From Phoronis australis (taxonomy: Eukaryota > Phoronida > Phoronidae), in the NCBI GenBank assembly GCA_002633005.1, contig NMRA01001122.1, positions 12,016 to 53,000 on the forward strand: a stretch of DNA of 40,985 nt. The letters are read 5' to 3'. A program made the position numbers and the translations under genes. The notes beneath the pieces are model-generated. The model was not told the origin of the DNA. It ran no database searches and saw only the letters and a list, made by a program, of their open reading frames with translations. How positions within the stretch are numbered: the stretch's first letter is position 1; the number at the start of each line of letters is the position of its first letter. Shown here one piece after another: positions 37,701 through 40,985 of this stretch.

Positions 37701-40032
37701 CGCGAACTTTACCCTAAACCTTTCACTCATTAAGTGCTGTTCAAAGAAGCAATATACTCTCACTCACAATTAATATGATTATGCCTACAGGTAGACCTTT
37801 TGAGTCACCTCAGATTCAGTCACACTATGACGTGGCTTCATCTGAAAGGTCTAACTTGAGTTCTGTCCATACACTCCGATTAGTCGCATGCCACCACGTA
37901 AACGACAAATCGGAGCATGCAACCACGTGCTTTGAACTAAAAAGTCATGTACCTATTCTTTGAGGTAAAGTACGTTGTATACTGCTTTTGTAAGAAACCA
38001 TAGGGTACAGTCGCACCACTTTAAATAGACACTTCGCGCAATACTAAAGACCATCTCTGATTCTGCAGTACTTACACTCAATGCAGTGCATTCGCGGGAC
38101 ACCTGCTGTACACAGTTGCCGTTCTGAGCACTACTGGACATAAGTATTAGTAAGTTTGCCACGTCGCTCTGAGATGAGTAAAGTTTTACTGCTCAATAAT
38201 GTGTTGCAATACAGATATAAATGAACTAAAAAGGTCAACGAGGTATGGTATGAAGCGACCCTCACTTGTCCCACTAGGCCCAGAAGTGTACTAGTGACCC
38301 TACGTGTCGAAATCAAAAGACAATCCCCTCAAATGAAGAGCCGATGCTTTAGGGATCTGATGCAATTCCGTATACATTCTGATTTTGAGCCCTATAAGCA
38401 CACATTTAGGTCCGTGTGCCTAAATATGAAATAATTTGCCTTAAGGTTAACTGTGTCCAAGTAGTCCATGTACAGCTGCACTTAAGCTTCCCTTACTAGG
38501 TTCCTTGCGGTGTCTTAAAGTGGGCGTTTTCACGTGTTTTCGTCAATAGTTAAGACATTTTATTTAATAAATTTTTCCTCGCATGATACTTTTAAGACTT
38601 GCCCATTGTTTTTTCTTAAGACTGCATTTTGCCCTGTTCAGCTCGCTGAAAAACGAACATGAAATACATTGTTGTTCCTTTACTCTCATGAAATAGGTCT
38701 CGTAATATTTGTTACCCCGACTAGTAGGATTACGCTTCAGAGTTTATTGGGATTGAACAAGTTTAAAACTCCAACTCGAGAATGGCGCATGTGTGCATTG
38801 CCGGCGCTTCCGACAATAATTCATGATCGGAAGAGCTTGTTTTTGAATTCTATGGAACTGCTTCACTCTTTACTTTACAGTCATCTATTTAGAACACAGG
38901 TTGAAATTAATCAATCGAACGACATCACTAAAATATAATTATTTCTGAATTTTTAGCCATGTTTTGTTTTCGCGCAAACCCTGCTCACTTTTTAAAAACA
39001 TTTAAAAATGTTTTTTAAAAAGTTAGCAGCGTTTGCGCGGAAACCCTCACACCGTATGGCATGAGTTGAGTGAGTAATCATAATGCACGAGTCACTTGCC
39101 ACTCACATTGGCAGCCAAAAAAAATTGAATTCGTGTTAAATTTGGTTAAGTTTGAAAATAGTGGTGTAGATAAAGCATTATTTGGACTTCTGCTTCAACT
39201 GAACTAACTTGCGTGAACATTCGTTTCATAAAGTTTTTAACTAAAATGAAGCAGAAAGAGACAGTGTATTGAACAAGGGCGAATTGCATCATTACATGAC
39301 TCATAGCGCGACACCTAAAAAGAGTGCAGGTGGCCTGGTGCCTTTTGTGGTACATCAGGCGCGTTTAGGCCACAAGGCCGGTCCTATTACACTAATCACC
39401 TGACTATGACTCATGGGGACACAACATCATTGGAATCTTCATGGGTAAAATATTCCAATCTGCCTCTTTGTTTCAGAAAAACAGAAATACTATTAAACCT
39501 GTATGAACTAACAATGCTAACCAGACCGGTTATGTGCCCATCAAGTAGTAGATTACGGCGTCTATTCTATTGTAGGCAGGCAAATCTTCCCCAGATGTTG
39601 AGGAGTCTCGGCCTCCTAGCCACAGCTGGGACAAAATGAACGTGCTAGGCCTATGTGGCCTGTGATGTTACGGTTCCGAGCGAGGTTGAAGTGTCCAGTA
39701 ATAACCTGGATCAGATGCCTTATAGCAAGTCTATCTAAACATAACAGTGACATCTATAGGTGCACGAGCCAAATTATGGGTTAAAGTTATGCATATGCGG
39801 TATATTTGTTGCTTTCACACACTACTAAACGAACTAAAAAACATACTTTCACAATCAGGTATTTTGAGACTCCACTTATTTTTCCCGGTGCATTTCGTCG
39901 TTAATGACTTGTCGTTCAGTTTATCTGAGAAGCTGTAACCCTTTTGGCACGTAAATTTAACCACAGTATTGATCGGAACGGCCACACGGTGGTCAGCAAC
40001 GCTGTTCTTGACATCAGGTACCCAGCATGCCA
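7508..40032 (-). CDS. Multi-domain FTP-lectin gene (CCP-FTP-FTP-beta module-FTP), partial
   Basis: Overall model of nine exons on the minus strand: 40032-39847, 37126-36917, 25016-24804, 24620-24408, 19813-19601, 16845-16627, 13413-13159, 11974-11768 and 7732-7508. Together they give about 647 residues with no stop. Every junction has AG before and GT after, and every exon enters and leaves in phase 1, so all joins keep frame. Approximate domain order: CCP 1-62, FTP1 63-203, FTP2 204-345, unnamed beta-rich module 346-503, FTP3 504-647. FTP domains are calcium-dependent, fucose-binding beta-barrels, and CCP modules are extracellular disulfide domains. The product is therefore inferred to be secreted or the ectodomain of a membrane protein, possibly in recognition or adhesion. 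The 5' end lies beyond the window. The 3' end continues into exons near 4.4 and 1.1 kb or further. Sequons NLS, NKT and NTS fit an extracellular product. Confidence is high for the domains and moderate for their all being in one transcript. Confidence 0.8.
8100..8330. repeat. Eroded GAC/AAC-rich tract 1
   Basis: A stretch rich in GAC, AAC and CCG triplets, compositionally like 11000-11480 and unlike its AT-rich flanks. It would encode Asp/Asn/Thr-rich peptides in several frames, which is typical of an old trinucleotide satellite. A decayed coding exon is less likely. Confidence 0.45.
9200..10260. repeat. Degenerate long-period repeat (CTCGAGAACGG motif)
   Basis: Four divergent matches to CTCGAGAACGGNAAGTC, often followed by AAGAAACGGAT, start near 9207, 9649, 9903 and 10211. 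Spacings are about 250-440 bp. Short motifs such as GGCCGCCAT-like words recur between them. This suggests an old tandem or nested mobile repeat. Confidence 0.4.
10396..10770 (-). pseudogene. Penelope-like element remnant (linker and GIY-YIG end)
   Basis: A minus frame at about 10767-10600 reads VGIRVIHKPLKIMRLRL, then HVKTALLRNES. This resembles the conserved RT-to-endonuclease linker of Penelope-like retroelements, where a V/I-x-HKP or FKP motif precedes a KD/KT segment. Further along the same strand, 10507-10399 reads DFEDVKILGIVTELFRKGEK, then EAIHKRVENYI and a stop. This matches the distal GIY-YIG region, where VKIL, an (R/K)G-x-KEAI and IxxR pattern is typical. The core GIY-YIG residues between them are missing or scrambled. 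It is an inactive fragment. Confidence 0.6.
11000..11480. repeat. Eroded GAC/AAC-rich tract 2
   Basis: It has the same character as 8100-8330. One plus frame gives DAAYTDDDNGYNSAIADDSN and ends at a stop after NTESNDVQ. The ORFs on both strands here are probably shadows of the triplet bias. Confidence 0.4.
11768..11974 (-). CDS. Exon: FTP domain 3, N-terminal half
   Basis: A 207-nt phase 1-1 exon with acceptor TTCTGTTACAG and donor GTAATT, the latter a sub-optimal but usable GT site. Motifs: VNVAFGKPTEQSS, SSKAVDRYLS, YSYCTYT, KDPWWRVDLSA, VTVLNRGDCCG. This copy keeps the vicinal Cys pair and the RGDCCGERL signature after splicing, with both Arg residues used for fucose in characterised fucolectins. 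The ligand-loop His is replaced by Tyr (YCTYT), and the AVDGN turn is AVDRY. The reading frame runs on past the splice site for about eight codons to a stop. Confidence 0.85.
12526..13060. repeat. GAT/GGT trinucleotide satellite
   Basis: A long, impure (GAT)n/(GGT)n tract at about 12526-12900 and again at 12990-13060, with unique sequence in between. It creates spurious poly-Val, poly-His and poly-Ile/Thr frames on both strands. One unresolved base (N) at 12992 shows assembly difficulty. It sits in the intron just downstream of the 13413 exon. Confidence 0.9.
13159..13413 (-). CDS. Exon: unnamed beta-rich extracellular module, second half
   Basis: A 255-nt phase 1-1 exon with acceptor TTTTACTAG and donor GTATGT. 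It starts GEQDIGITTIVEVKKGDVIG and continues YHYNSATTNTVIRV, then HKCCRHVSPGTLF, LTSGGAHTVPKS and AIQAIIEK. KKGDVIGYHY is the hallmark second-half motif expected after the WADIW half. A vicinal Cys-Cys pair is present. The split codon G|TA joins it to VNVAFGKPT, the start of FTP3. The long methionine-started reading frame across this point continues into a trinucleotide satellite. That continuation (about 12620-13060) is not coding. Confidence 0.75.
13800..14645. repeat. Diverged local direct duplication
   Basis: About 13800-13955 and about 14345-14645 share ordered blocks. These are GATCGTGATGG-like triplet sequence, TTCAG(C/G)AGAAAATGCAC, ATGAC, and AAACTTG..(C/G)G(C/A)ATG...AAATCG. The second copy contains extra sequence. 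A MITE lies between the copies. Confidence 0.5.
14178..14334. repeat. MITE family B, copy 1
   Basis: About 157 bp with imperfect inverted ends: CAGTGACGGATTTAG at the left and GGATCCGACCCTGA at the right. It contains G-rich and C-rich stretches inside the ends. Reverse-complemented, it aligns with 17044-17329, sharing AATGGAATCTG(A/G)GAGA and the ends. Confidence 0.6.
15645..15687. repeat. Inverted repeat with CACGTG arms
   Basis: Perfect 12-bp arms CACGTGATCCTC and GAGGATCACGTG are separated by 19 AT-rich bases. Each arm carries an E-box palindrome. It may be the ends of a tiny foldback element or a paired regulatory site in the intron. Confidence 0.6.
16155..16283. repeat. Partial copy of the 22551 inverted-end element
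   Basis: It aligns with the right third of the element at 22551-22968. Shared words are GATAAAATGATA, GTGAGTAAAGAACG and GTTGAGTCCCT.TTTGGG. The left part is absent, so it is truncated. Confidence 0.6.
16627..16845 (-). CDS. Exon: unnamed beta-rich extracellular module, first half
   Basis: A 219-nt phase 1-1 exon with acceptor GTTTTAG and a weaker donor, GTACCC. The peptide begins GHVGGPTDVDEM and holds LTGWKFNAKRAGTVWADIW followed by DQWTLIHKTQLTVANQ. The pattern (a turn, then W-x-F/Y-x-A-x-x-A-G-T-V-x-x-x-I/V-W-R) resembles an unnamed domain I recall from multi-domain extracellular proteins of marine invertebrates, including polycystin-like ones. There it is followed by a GDVIG motif, as in the next exon. 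I know no function for it and cannot name a Pfam family. NLS is a potential glycosylation site. The domain assignment is by resemblance. The exon itself is well supported by phase and coding content. Confidence 0.72.
17044..17329. repeat. MITE family B, copy 2 (inverted relative to copy 1)
   Basis: A 286-bp copy starting TCAGGGGTGGATCCAGGATT and ending AGTAAATCCGTCACAG. It is longer than copy 1 by an internal segment with an A homopolymer. The ORF across it is a shadow. Confidence 0.6.
18120..18344. repeat. MITE with CATGCGCGCACCCAG ends
   Basis: A 225-bp element with 15-bp inverted ends. The left end is CATGCGCGCACCCAG and the right end is CTGGGCGCGCGCATG, with one mismatch. A poly-G run and a GCTCGGGGGGCTCG segment lie just inside the left end and are mirrored by GAGCCCCCACG on the right. 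No coding sequence. Confidence 0.65.
19601..19813 (-). CDS. Exon: FTP domain 2, C-terminal half
   Basis: A 213-nt phase 1-1 exon with acceptor CTTCCAG and donor GTAAGT. Joined to the 24408 exon through codon C|AT it reads YHKSTFDIFVSVSS. It continues with DPLCYHYPG, GVTEDLFCNKT, VYGRYLIIHQ and LVLCEVEVYS. This is the usual second half of an FTP domain, with GRYxxI and LCEVEV intact. NKT is a potential N-glycosylation site. The largest methionine-started reading frame here covers a different frame and does not represent the exon. An inverted dispersed repeat begins within about 20 bp upstream of the acceptor. Confidence 0.85.
19832..19965 (-). repeat. Inverted dispersed repeat, arm 1
   Basis: Reverse-complemented, it matches 21566-21690. 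Shared blocks include TTCCTGTTTTAAAGGT, TTTTTCGGG.TGGTTAGCTG and TGTTTTACACC. It starts within about 20 bp of the FTP2 second-half acceptor. Confidence 0.65.
20255..20395 (+). CDS. Short acidic ORF (46 aa), possible first exon
   Basis: The ATG lies in strong context (ACCATGG) and opens a 46-codon frame rich in Asp, Glu and Tyr: MAQSREFESDYDYEQELNEY, then YEETYGNSGQDEEME. Upstream, at 20209-20216, is a perfect CRE-type palindrome TGACGTCA, plus a short GC-richer stretch (CCCGCC), as in a small promoter. It may be the first exon of a mobile-element gene or a chance frame. It lies on the opposite strand to the lectin gene, inside the FTP2 intron. No family is recognised. Confidence 0.2.
   Translation: MAQSREFESDYDYEQELNEYYEETYGNSGQDEEMEIFNITISQNIY
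21566..21690 (+). repeat. Inverted dispersed repeat, arm 2
   Basis: The partner of 19832-19965 in opposite orientation, 1.6 kb away. It could be two copies of one element or the long ends of a single one. No coding sequence is recognised between them, apart from the short acidic ORF at 20255. Confidence 0.65.
22551..22968. mobile_element. Non-autonomous DNA element with self-complementary inverted ends
   Basis: About 418 bp bounded by inverted ends. The left end holds GGTTGCATGAAACAGTCCC, then AAAAAGGGACTCAACT. The right end holds AGTTGAGTCCCTATTTGGGA, then CAGTTTCTTGCAACTGG. Each end also folds on itself (AGTCCC/GGGACT). The interior is AT-rich. The reading frame inside it has no recognisable domain. 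A partial relative lies at 16155-16283. Confidence 0.7.
23070..23320 (-). CDS. Candidate WIF-like domain exon (orphan)
   Basis: A coding-looking minus frame lies in the intron between the two halves of FTP2. It reads NTKCSHLLGGSTLTHRYS, ILIPPAVTDYYFKI, NGLPPPLLNVTW and VKREVRLVALQG, ending at donor GTACGT (phase 1). The spacing from the aromatic Y/F positions through IPP, the Phe 31 residues before L-N-hydrophobic-T, and the closing L-x-G resemble the C-terminal two thirds of the WIF (Wnt inhibitory factor) domain of RYK and WIF1. The best acceptor in this frame (GTCATCAG before AAACAACG) gives phase 2. It therefore cannot be inserted between the FTP2 halves, and doing so would disrupt that fold. 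It may be an alternative exon, a relic, or part of a nested gene. It contains a run of 11 C on the coding strand. Confidence 0.35.
24408..24620 (-). CDS. Exon: FTP domain 2, N-terminal half
   Basis: A 213-nt phase 1-1 exon with acceptor TGCTTTACAG and donor GTACGT. Motifs in order: NIALGKATSQAS, SSRAVDGNKHTS, VGNSCIHTS, PNPWWKVDLET and VSVTNRRHKDY. The ligand-loop His of fucose-binding FTP domains is present (SCIHT). The following RGDCC-type loop has become RRHKDYHKS after splicing, so the second Arg and the vicinal Cys pair are not evident. Splice-site context and length match the FTP1 first-half exon closely, which supports origin by domain duplication. Confidence 0.85.
24804..25016 (-). 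CDS. Exon: FTP domain 1, C-terminal half
   Basis: A 213-nt phase 1-1 exon with acceptor CTGTTTCAG and donor GTAAGC. Joined to the 36917 exon through codon T|CT it restores the family motif SERLSNFDIKVS. It continues with DTLCRHYG, VVVPCVKP, VGGRYLYIQK and LSLCEVEVYG. The last motif carries the Cys-Glu pair that, in fucolectins, helps hold the calcium ion and closes a disulfide back to the first-half Cys. The two inner Cys (TLC, VPC) match the second conserved disulfide. It ends YGKM before the split codon G|AG that joins FTP2. Only 183 bp of intron separate it from the next exon, so the two FTP units are adjacent. Confidence 0.85.
26390..26860 (-). pseudogene. Penelope-like element 3' part: decayed GIY-YIG endonuclease and terminal motif
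   Basis: The minus frame from about 26855 reads LKTPLSNS, a stop, then CHVVYHLNCNECEQFYIGMT, then YRILSI, a stop and VKEHC. This matches the start of the Penelope GIY-YIG domain, where VYxxxCxxC precedes YIGxTxRxLxxRxxEH. Several in-frame stops follow. Near 26400-26455 the minus strand reads CCTTGAAAATGGTTTA, an AT-rich loop, then TAAACTGAAACGTCGGA. This has the form of the terminal hammerhead-derived sequence of such elements, with a decayed first core. The reverse transcriptase is not visible. Confidence 0.65.
27018..27090 (+). repeat. Possible degraded SINE head
   Basis: GGCATGGCTCGAGTGGTAAAA resembles a Ser/Leu-type tRNA A-box region, and GGGCTCAAATTTT about 50 bp later resembles a weak B box. 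No tRNA fold is evident. Confidence 0.3.
27603..28124 (-). CDS. Unidentified 173-codon ORF, possibly mobile-element derived
   Basis: The longest intact minus frame outside the satellite. It starts MTSYGCRKLLFNLRDPCDW and later reads RLSIKLSNTELSRFFNEVCV, then NEGMLPNYIDIEMEKFLY. The L-x-x-F-x-x-x-C-x-x-x-x-x-x-P-x-Y/F pattern recalls the N-terminal region of Penelope-like elements. It lies on the same strand between the hammerhead-like motif (28.24 kb) and the GIY-YIG relic (26.7 kb). Only about 0.7 kb separates it from the relic, so a reverse transcriptase would have to be deleted. The similarity is weak. It could equally be a chance frame. Confidence 0.25.
   Translation of the reverse strand: MTSYGCRKLLFNLRDPCDWRYRLLGTTIVFLPCVFMDITVQVPRISYLGRISLGSINAYHYLYYEKEKQSEQWIRLSTGLYATSLQPSFPDSILSFPKCYERLSIKLSNTELSRFFNEVCVNEGMLPNYIDIEMEKFLYFRNCEYEKKKTTTSDPLWFFFSRVCTGSNFVARS
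28200..28260 (-). ncRNA. Hammerhead-ribozyme-like motif
   Basis: The minus strand at 28255-28229 reads CTGATGA, T, then stem GAGAC, loop ATGCA, stem GTCTC, then GAAA. This is both conserved catalytic core strings of a hammerhead ribozyme around a perfect 5-bp stem II. The extra T between CTGATGA and the stem is abnormal. After GAAA, TATAGC could pair with GCTATATA about 60 nt downstream as stem III, while stem I pairing is poor. Hammerheads occur at the ends of Penelope-like elements and retrozymes. This is probably an inactive or weak copy. Confidence 0.4.
28355..28505. repeat. Dispersed repeat copy 2
   Basis: The second copy of the 28-175 sequence, in the same orientation, diverged by roughly a fifth. 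No transposase remains follow it. Unrelated sequence begins at about 28505, so this copy is a fragment or a non-autonomous derivative. Confidence 0.6.
28616..29781. mobile_element. 1.17-kb DNA element with terminal inverted repeats
   Basis: The left end reads CAGCCGATTTCATAAAGGTG then GTTT. The right end, reverse-complemented, reads CAGCCGATTTCATAAGGTGG then TTTAAC. The ends match over about 26 bp with one indel. Subterminal repeats of AGACC and GGTTTAA occur at both ends. No transposase ORF is present, so it is non-autonomous. A separate MITE-like insert lies at 28996-29150. Target duplications are unclear (TGT left, TAT right). Confidence 0.75.
28996..29150. repeat. Nested MITE-like insert (CAGGGGCGGATCC)
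   Basis: It starts CAGGGGCGGATCCAGTATTT and ends CCCCTTGGATCCTCCTATG, with imperfect inverted ends around GGATCC. It is similar in type to MITE family B, but the interior differs. It is inserted inside the 28616 element. Confidence 0.5.
30284..32445 (+). pseudogene. Decayed multi-segment gene with zinc-ligand motifs and CXC-like tail
   Basis: Colinear plus-strand fragments in several frames. A start at 30284 reads MAAPMECDACIIQGLSNS. About 30750 reads KHECIIC, and about 31750 reads EAKYHRSSCYKK. About 31790-31960 reads ESHEFTVFRDVFLQFCGEF, then LLTQGDVICLSILKQDFEAV and a stop. About 31965-32085 reads EQAILRNIVEATHCCSLCLT. About 32284-32390 reads RCKCKKNMCAG, then NCTEMCSCDNCSN. The order (N-terminal CxxC motifs, YHxxCY motif, C-terminal Cys-rich CKC...CSCxxC) resembles a class of uncharacterised, repetitive invertebrate proteins I associate with mobile elements. 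Frameshifts and stops make it a pseudogene. The function is unknown. Confidence 0.5.
32446..35800. other. Intergenic-type intron sequence with diffuse repeats
   Basis: No gene is recognised. Short related blocks recur. TTTATCTCACCCTC followed by GTGTTGTTTCA.TGTAAAC occurs near 34117 and 35258. TATTTATCGATATCT and neighbouring TTTA.AGCTCAACAT-type blocks occur near 34030-34080 and 34470-34600. A TGACGTCA site lies at 33653-33660. The frames at 33728-34573 are hydrophobic, T-rich shadows. Confidence 0.4.
35806..35988. repeat. Short tandem minisatellite, three units of about 60 bp
   Basis: Units begin at 35806, 35869 and 35929 with TCGTA(A/G)GTAG and contain AGATACTG(A/C) and ACTGTGACC/ACTGACCGG-like ends. 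Similarity falls off outward. The minus ORF over it (repeated YDSS/HDFS-type peptide) is a product of the repeat. Confidence 0.7.
36917..37126 (-). CDS. Exon: FTP domain 1, N-terminal half
   Basis: A 210-nt phase 1-1 exon with acceptor TTATTACAG and donor GTACGT. It shows the diagnostic start of a fucolectin-type domain: NIALGKPTYQS, then ARAVDGNKD, GNSCTQT, PHWWQVDLEG and VSITNR. NxALGKPTxQSS, AVDGN and WWxVDL mark the family's strands and calcium-site loops. In the loop after the first Cys, the residue that is His in fucose-binding members is Gln (SCTQT). The downstream loop reads NRLEFSERL after splicing, so the RGDCC element is missing. The fold is likely kept, while fucose binding is doubtful for this copy. 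The second half lies 11.9 kb downstream at 25016-24804. Confidence 0.85.
37436..37690 (+). CDS. Unrecognised 84-codon ORF, coding-like
   Basis: An ATG-to-stop plus-strand ORF inside the intron between the CCP and FTP1 exons. The middle and end look protein-like: KRVANLMKTYLRKSDHVQ, LSAHKRTRLCDIFVEKRGC and NHVAFKVLEKFSGCLEPG. It appears helical and charged, with regularly spaced Leu/Phe, and resembles a small helical-bundle domain in general character only. No signal peptide or membrane segment is seen. No TATA or polyadenylation context was identified. It could be a nested gene, an exon, or a remnant of a mobile element ORF. I cannot name it. Confidence 0.25.
   Translation: MFGQNTININAANEQKLHGKRVANLMKTYLRKSDHVQCEYLSAHKRTRLCDIFVEKRGCTMNHVAFKVLEKFSGCLEPGYCGFS
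38971..39039. repeat. Long imperfect palindrome (hairpin)
   Basis: The left arm CGCGCAAACCCTGCTCACTT, then TTTAAAAACATTT, pairs with the right arm AAATGTTTTTTAAAAAGTTA, then GCAGCGTTTGCGCG. The arms are about 33 bp with a few mismatches and almost no spacer. It is inside the intron between the CCP and FTP1 exons. Confidence 0.7.
39574..39726 (-). pseudogene. Non-LTR retrotransposon C-terminal (RNase H/zinc-knuckle) remnant
   Basis: The minus frame reads AIRHLIQVITGHFNLARNRN, then ITGHIGLARSFCPSCG, a stop, EAETPQHLGKICLP. The pattern (I/L)TGH...L...I....CPxCG.EETPxHLLxxC is the end of the pol protein of Jockey/CR1-type LINEs, just after the RNase H domain. One in-frame stop occurs and there is no continuation into reverse transcriptase in the 300 bp upstream, so it is a fragment. 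Confidence 0.65.
39847..40032 (-). CDS. Exon: CCP/sushi (complement control protein) domain
   Basis: A 186-nt exon, phase 1 to phase 1, with acceptor TTTTTTCAG and donor GTATGT. It encodes one complete sushi module of about 60 residues. The first Cys is in ACWVPD, the second in VKFTCQKGY, the third in LTTKC and the fourth in KIPDC. The conserved Trp lies before the last Cys (NKWSLKIPDC) and the Gly-Tyr follows Cys2. CCP modules form C1-C3 and C2-C4 disulfides and occur in extracellular proteins, often in arrays. The split codon at its end (A plus AG) joins directly to FTP1 as IPDCE-K-NIALGK, the usual CCP-to-next-domain spacing. No second CCP exon or signal peptide exon is visible upstream to the window end. 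Confidence 0.85.
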
Positions 40033-40199
40033 CTGAAAAAATCATACCTCAAGTGAAAGACAAGCTTGATATTAACGTCATTTTAGTTCCGAGTCTACAT
40101 GCCTCACAATTACTGTGAACATGTTTTTGTAAAAAATACTTCATGGAATGCTGAAGACGTCTTGTTCAGTACCTCAAACGTGTTTACTGGTTTTGACAG

Positions 40200-40328
40200 C
40201 TTGTAAATCAGAGTTCCCGAGTGAGCCGCAGATGCACCCCGGCCAACCCGTGATAGAGAACGTCCGGAAGGCGATCGAGAACGAGACCTTGCACCAAAAA
40301 TGGCAGACCACAGTGATGTACCCGCTGA
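40200..40328 (+). CDS. Possible plus-strand exon, unrecognised
   Basis: A GC-rich block sits in AT-rich surroundings. It is preceded by acceptor TTTTGACAG and followed by a possible donor, GTTTAA, which makes a 129-nt phase 1-1 segment. The frame reads CKSEFPSEPQMHPGQPVIEN, then VRKAIENETLHQKWQTTVMY. Third codon positions are rich in G and C, as in real exons. No family is recognised. A second frame has an ATG in good context at 40299 (AAAAATGG) followed by 18 codons to a stop, so a short 5' exon of another gene is an alternative. It lies upstream of and antisense to the CCP exon. Confidence 0.25.
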
Positions 40329-40985
40329 GTTTAAGTGTCATTTTCTGCTTAAATAGAGGCCACTTTGGTACGAATGCTACACACAGAAAAACATCAGAGT
40401 GTAACCTTTGTTGTGGATCTGAAATAATACTCGACTTTTGCTTATATTAAAAAGAGCTCAGAAAGCAATGGCTTTCGGTAAAATGCGTTGCTCCTCGTAA
40501 AATCGGCAATTTCTACTTGTTACTAGCAGTTCCAGGGTTCTTGAGTAGAGACGTGTGACGTTTATAGTTTAAGAGTCACTGCATGAGAACGTTAAGCAAT
40601 TTGCAATATTATGGAACATGACATGTCGCGAATTTTAAATTTGATATAGTACATATATCACTTGGGCTGAATTAGCTTCAAAAATATAAAAATTAGTTTT
40701 GTCATTCGTCAGGTTGTAAAAATATAACGAATAACTAAATCGGGTGAAAAAAATGGCCTAACCCCTTGTGCGCGACTGTTGAAAATGACCTATGTTTCCA
40801 TGGGAATTAAACCACTTTGCGGGCGTTTAGAAAACAAAAATTTGATTAAGTTATACACAACCATTCTTTTTGTAATTGTGAATGCCAAAAATAATTCAGA
40901 GTGAAGTATTTTGATATTTTTAAGGAACTTTTGAATGCCTTGCCTCCACGGGCCAAATACAGTTACCAATTTAGACCTATATAGA
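40329..40985. other. Upstream flank, nothing recognised
   Basis: AT-rich sequence with no exon, signal-peptide frame or repeat that I can support. The 5' part of the lectin gene must lie beyond it. Confidence 0.4.

Larger units (their letters stand above)
37127..39846. other. Intron 1 (CCP to FTP1)
   Basis: It contains the unidentified 37436 ORF, the 38971 palindrome and the LINE remnant. The remainder (about 37.7-38.9 kb) has no feature I can support. Confidence 0.5.

Noticed and set aside
38000-38150. Cys-containing minus segment (NGNCVQQVSRECTAL) as another exon of the lectin gene
   Set aside because: The only acceptor/donor combinations give stops or phases that do not fit between the CCP and FTP1 exons, which already join directly.
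1-40985. CRISPR array, operon or phage content
   Set aside because: There are no regularly spaced direct repeats, ribosome-binding sites or dense ORFs. Spliced exons show the DNA is animal.

Overview
This window is animal genomic DNA, most likely from a marine invertebrate. The species cannot be fixed from the sequence. It is AT-rich, has no bacterial-style ORFs, and carries phase-consistent GT-AG exons separated by introns of 0.2 to 12 kb. It is also full of decayed DNA transposons, Penelope-like elements and microsatellites. Lectin domains of the fucolectin/tachylectin-4/pentraxin-1 (FTP) type point to an invertebrate deuterostome, mollusc or similar lineage.

The backbone is one large minus-strand gene running almost end to end, open at its 5' side and probably at its 3' side. 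Nine exons join without breaking frame: a CCP/sushi module (40.0 kb); FTP domain 1, split over two exons (37.1 and 25.0 kb); FTP domain 2, split over two exons (24.6 and 19.8 kb); an unnamed beta-rich module, split over two exons (16.8 and 13.4 kb); and FTP domain 3, split over two exons (12.0 and 7.7 kb). Every one of these exons begins and ends in phase 1. The three FTP domains are cut by an intron at the same place. Two further exons (4.5 and 1.1 kb) extend the reading frame into an unrecognised tail. The product is best read as a secreted or membrane-anchored, multi-domain, lectin-like protein. No signal peptide, start codon, membrane segment or stop is visible.

The rest is intron and repeat. 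From left to right it holds a broken Tc1/mariner transposase (0.4-0.8 kb), a tRNA-derived SINE head (5.5 kb), a 450-bp duplicated repeat (5.7 and 6.6 kb), a Penelope-like remnant (10.4-10.8 kb), an eroded trinucleotide satellite (12.5-13.1 kb), and several MITEs with inverted ends (14.2, 17.0, 18.1 and 22.6 kb). Next come a possible WIF-domain exon (23.1 kb), a second Penelope-like remnant with decayed GIY-YIG sequence (26.4-26.9 kb), a hammerhead-like motif (28.2 kb) and a 1.17-kb terminal-inverted-repeat element (28.6-29.8 kb). Last are a decayed plus-strand gene with a cysteine-rich CXC-like tail (30.3-32.4 kb) and a non-LTR retrotransposon RNase H-region remnant (39.6 kb).

The most interesting observations are the domain order of the lectin gene, the uneven loss of fucose-binding residues across its three FTP domains, the WIF-like exon lying out of phase inside an FTP intron, and the hammerhead-like motif. 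Family assignments come from recognising motifs by eye; no database search was run.
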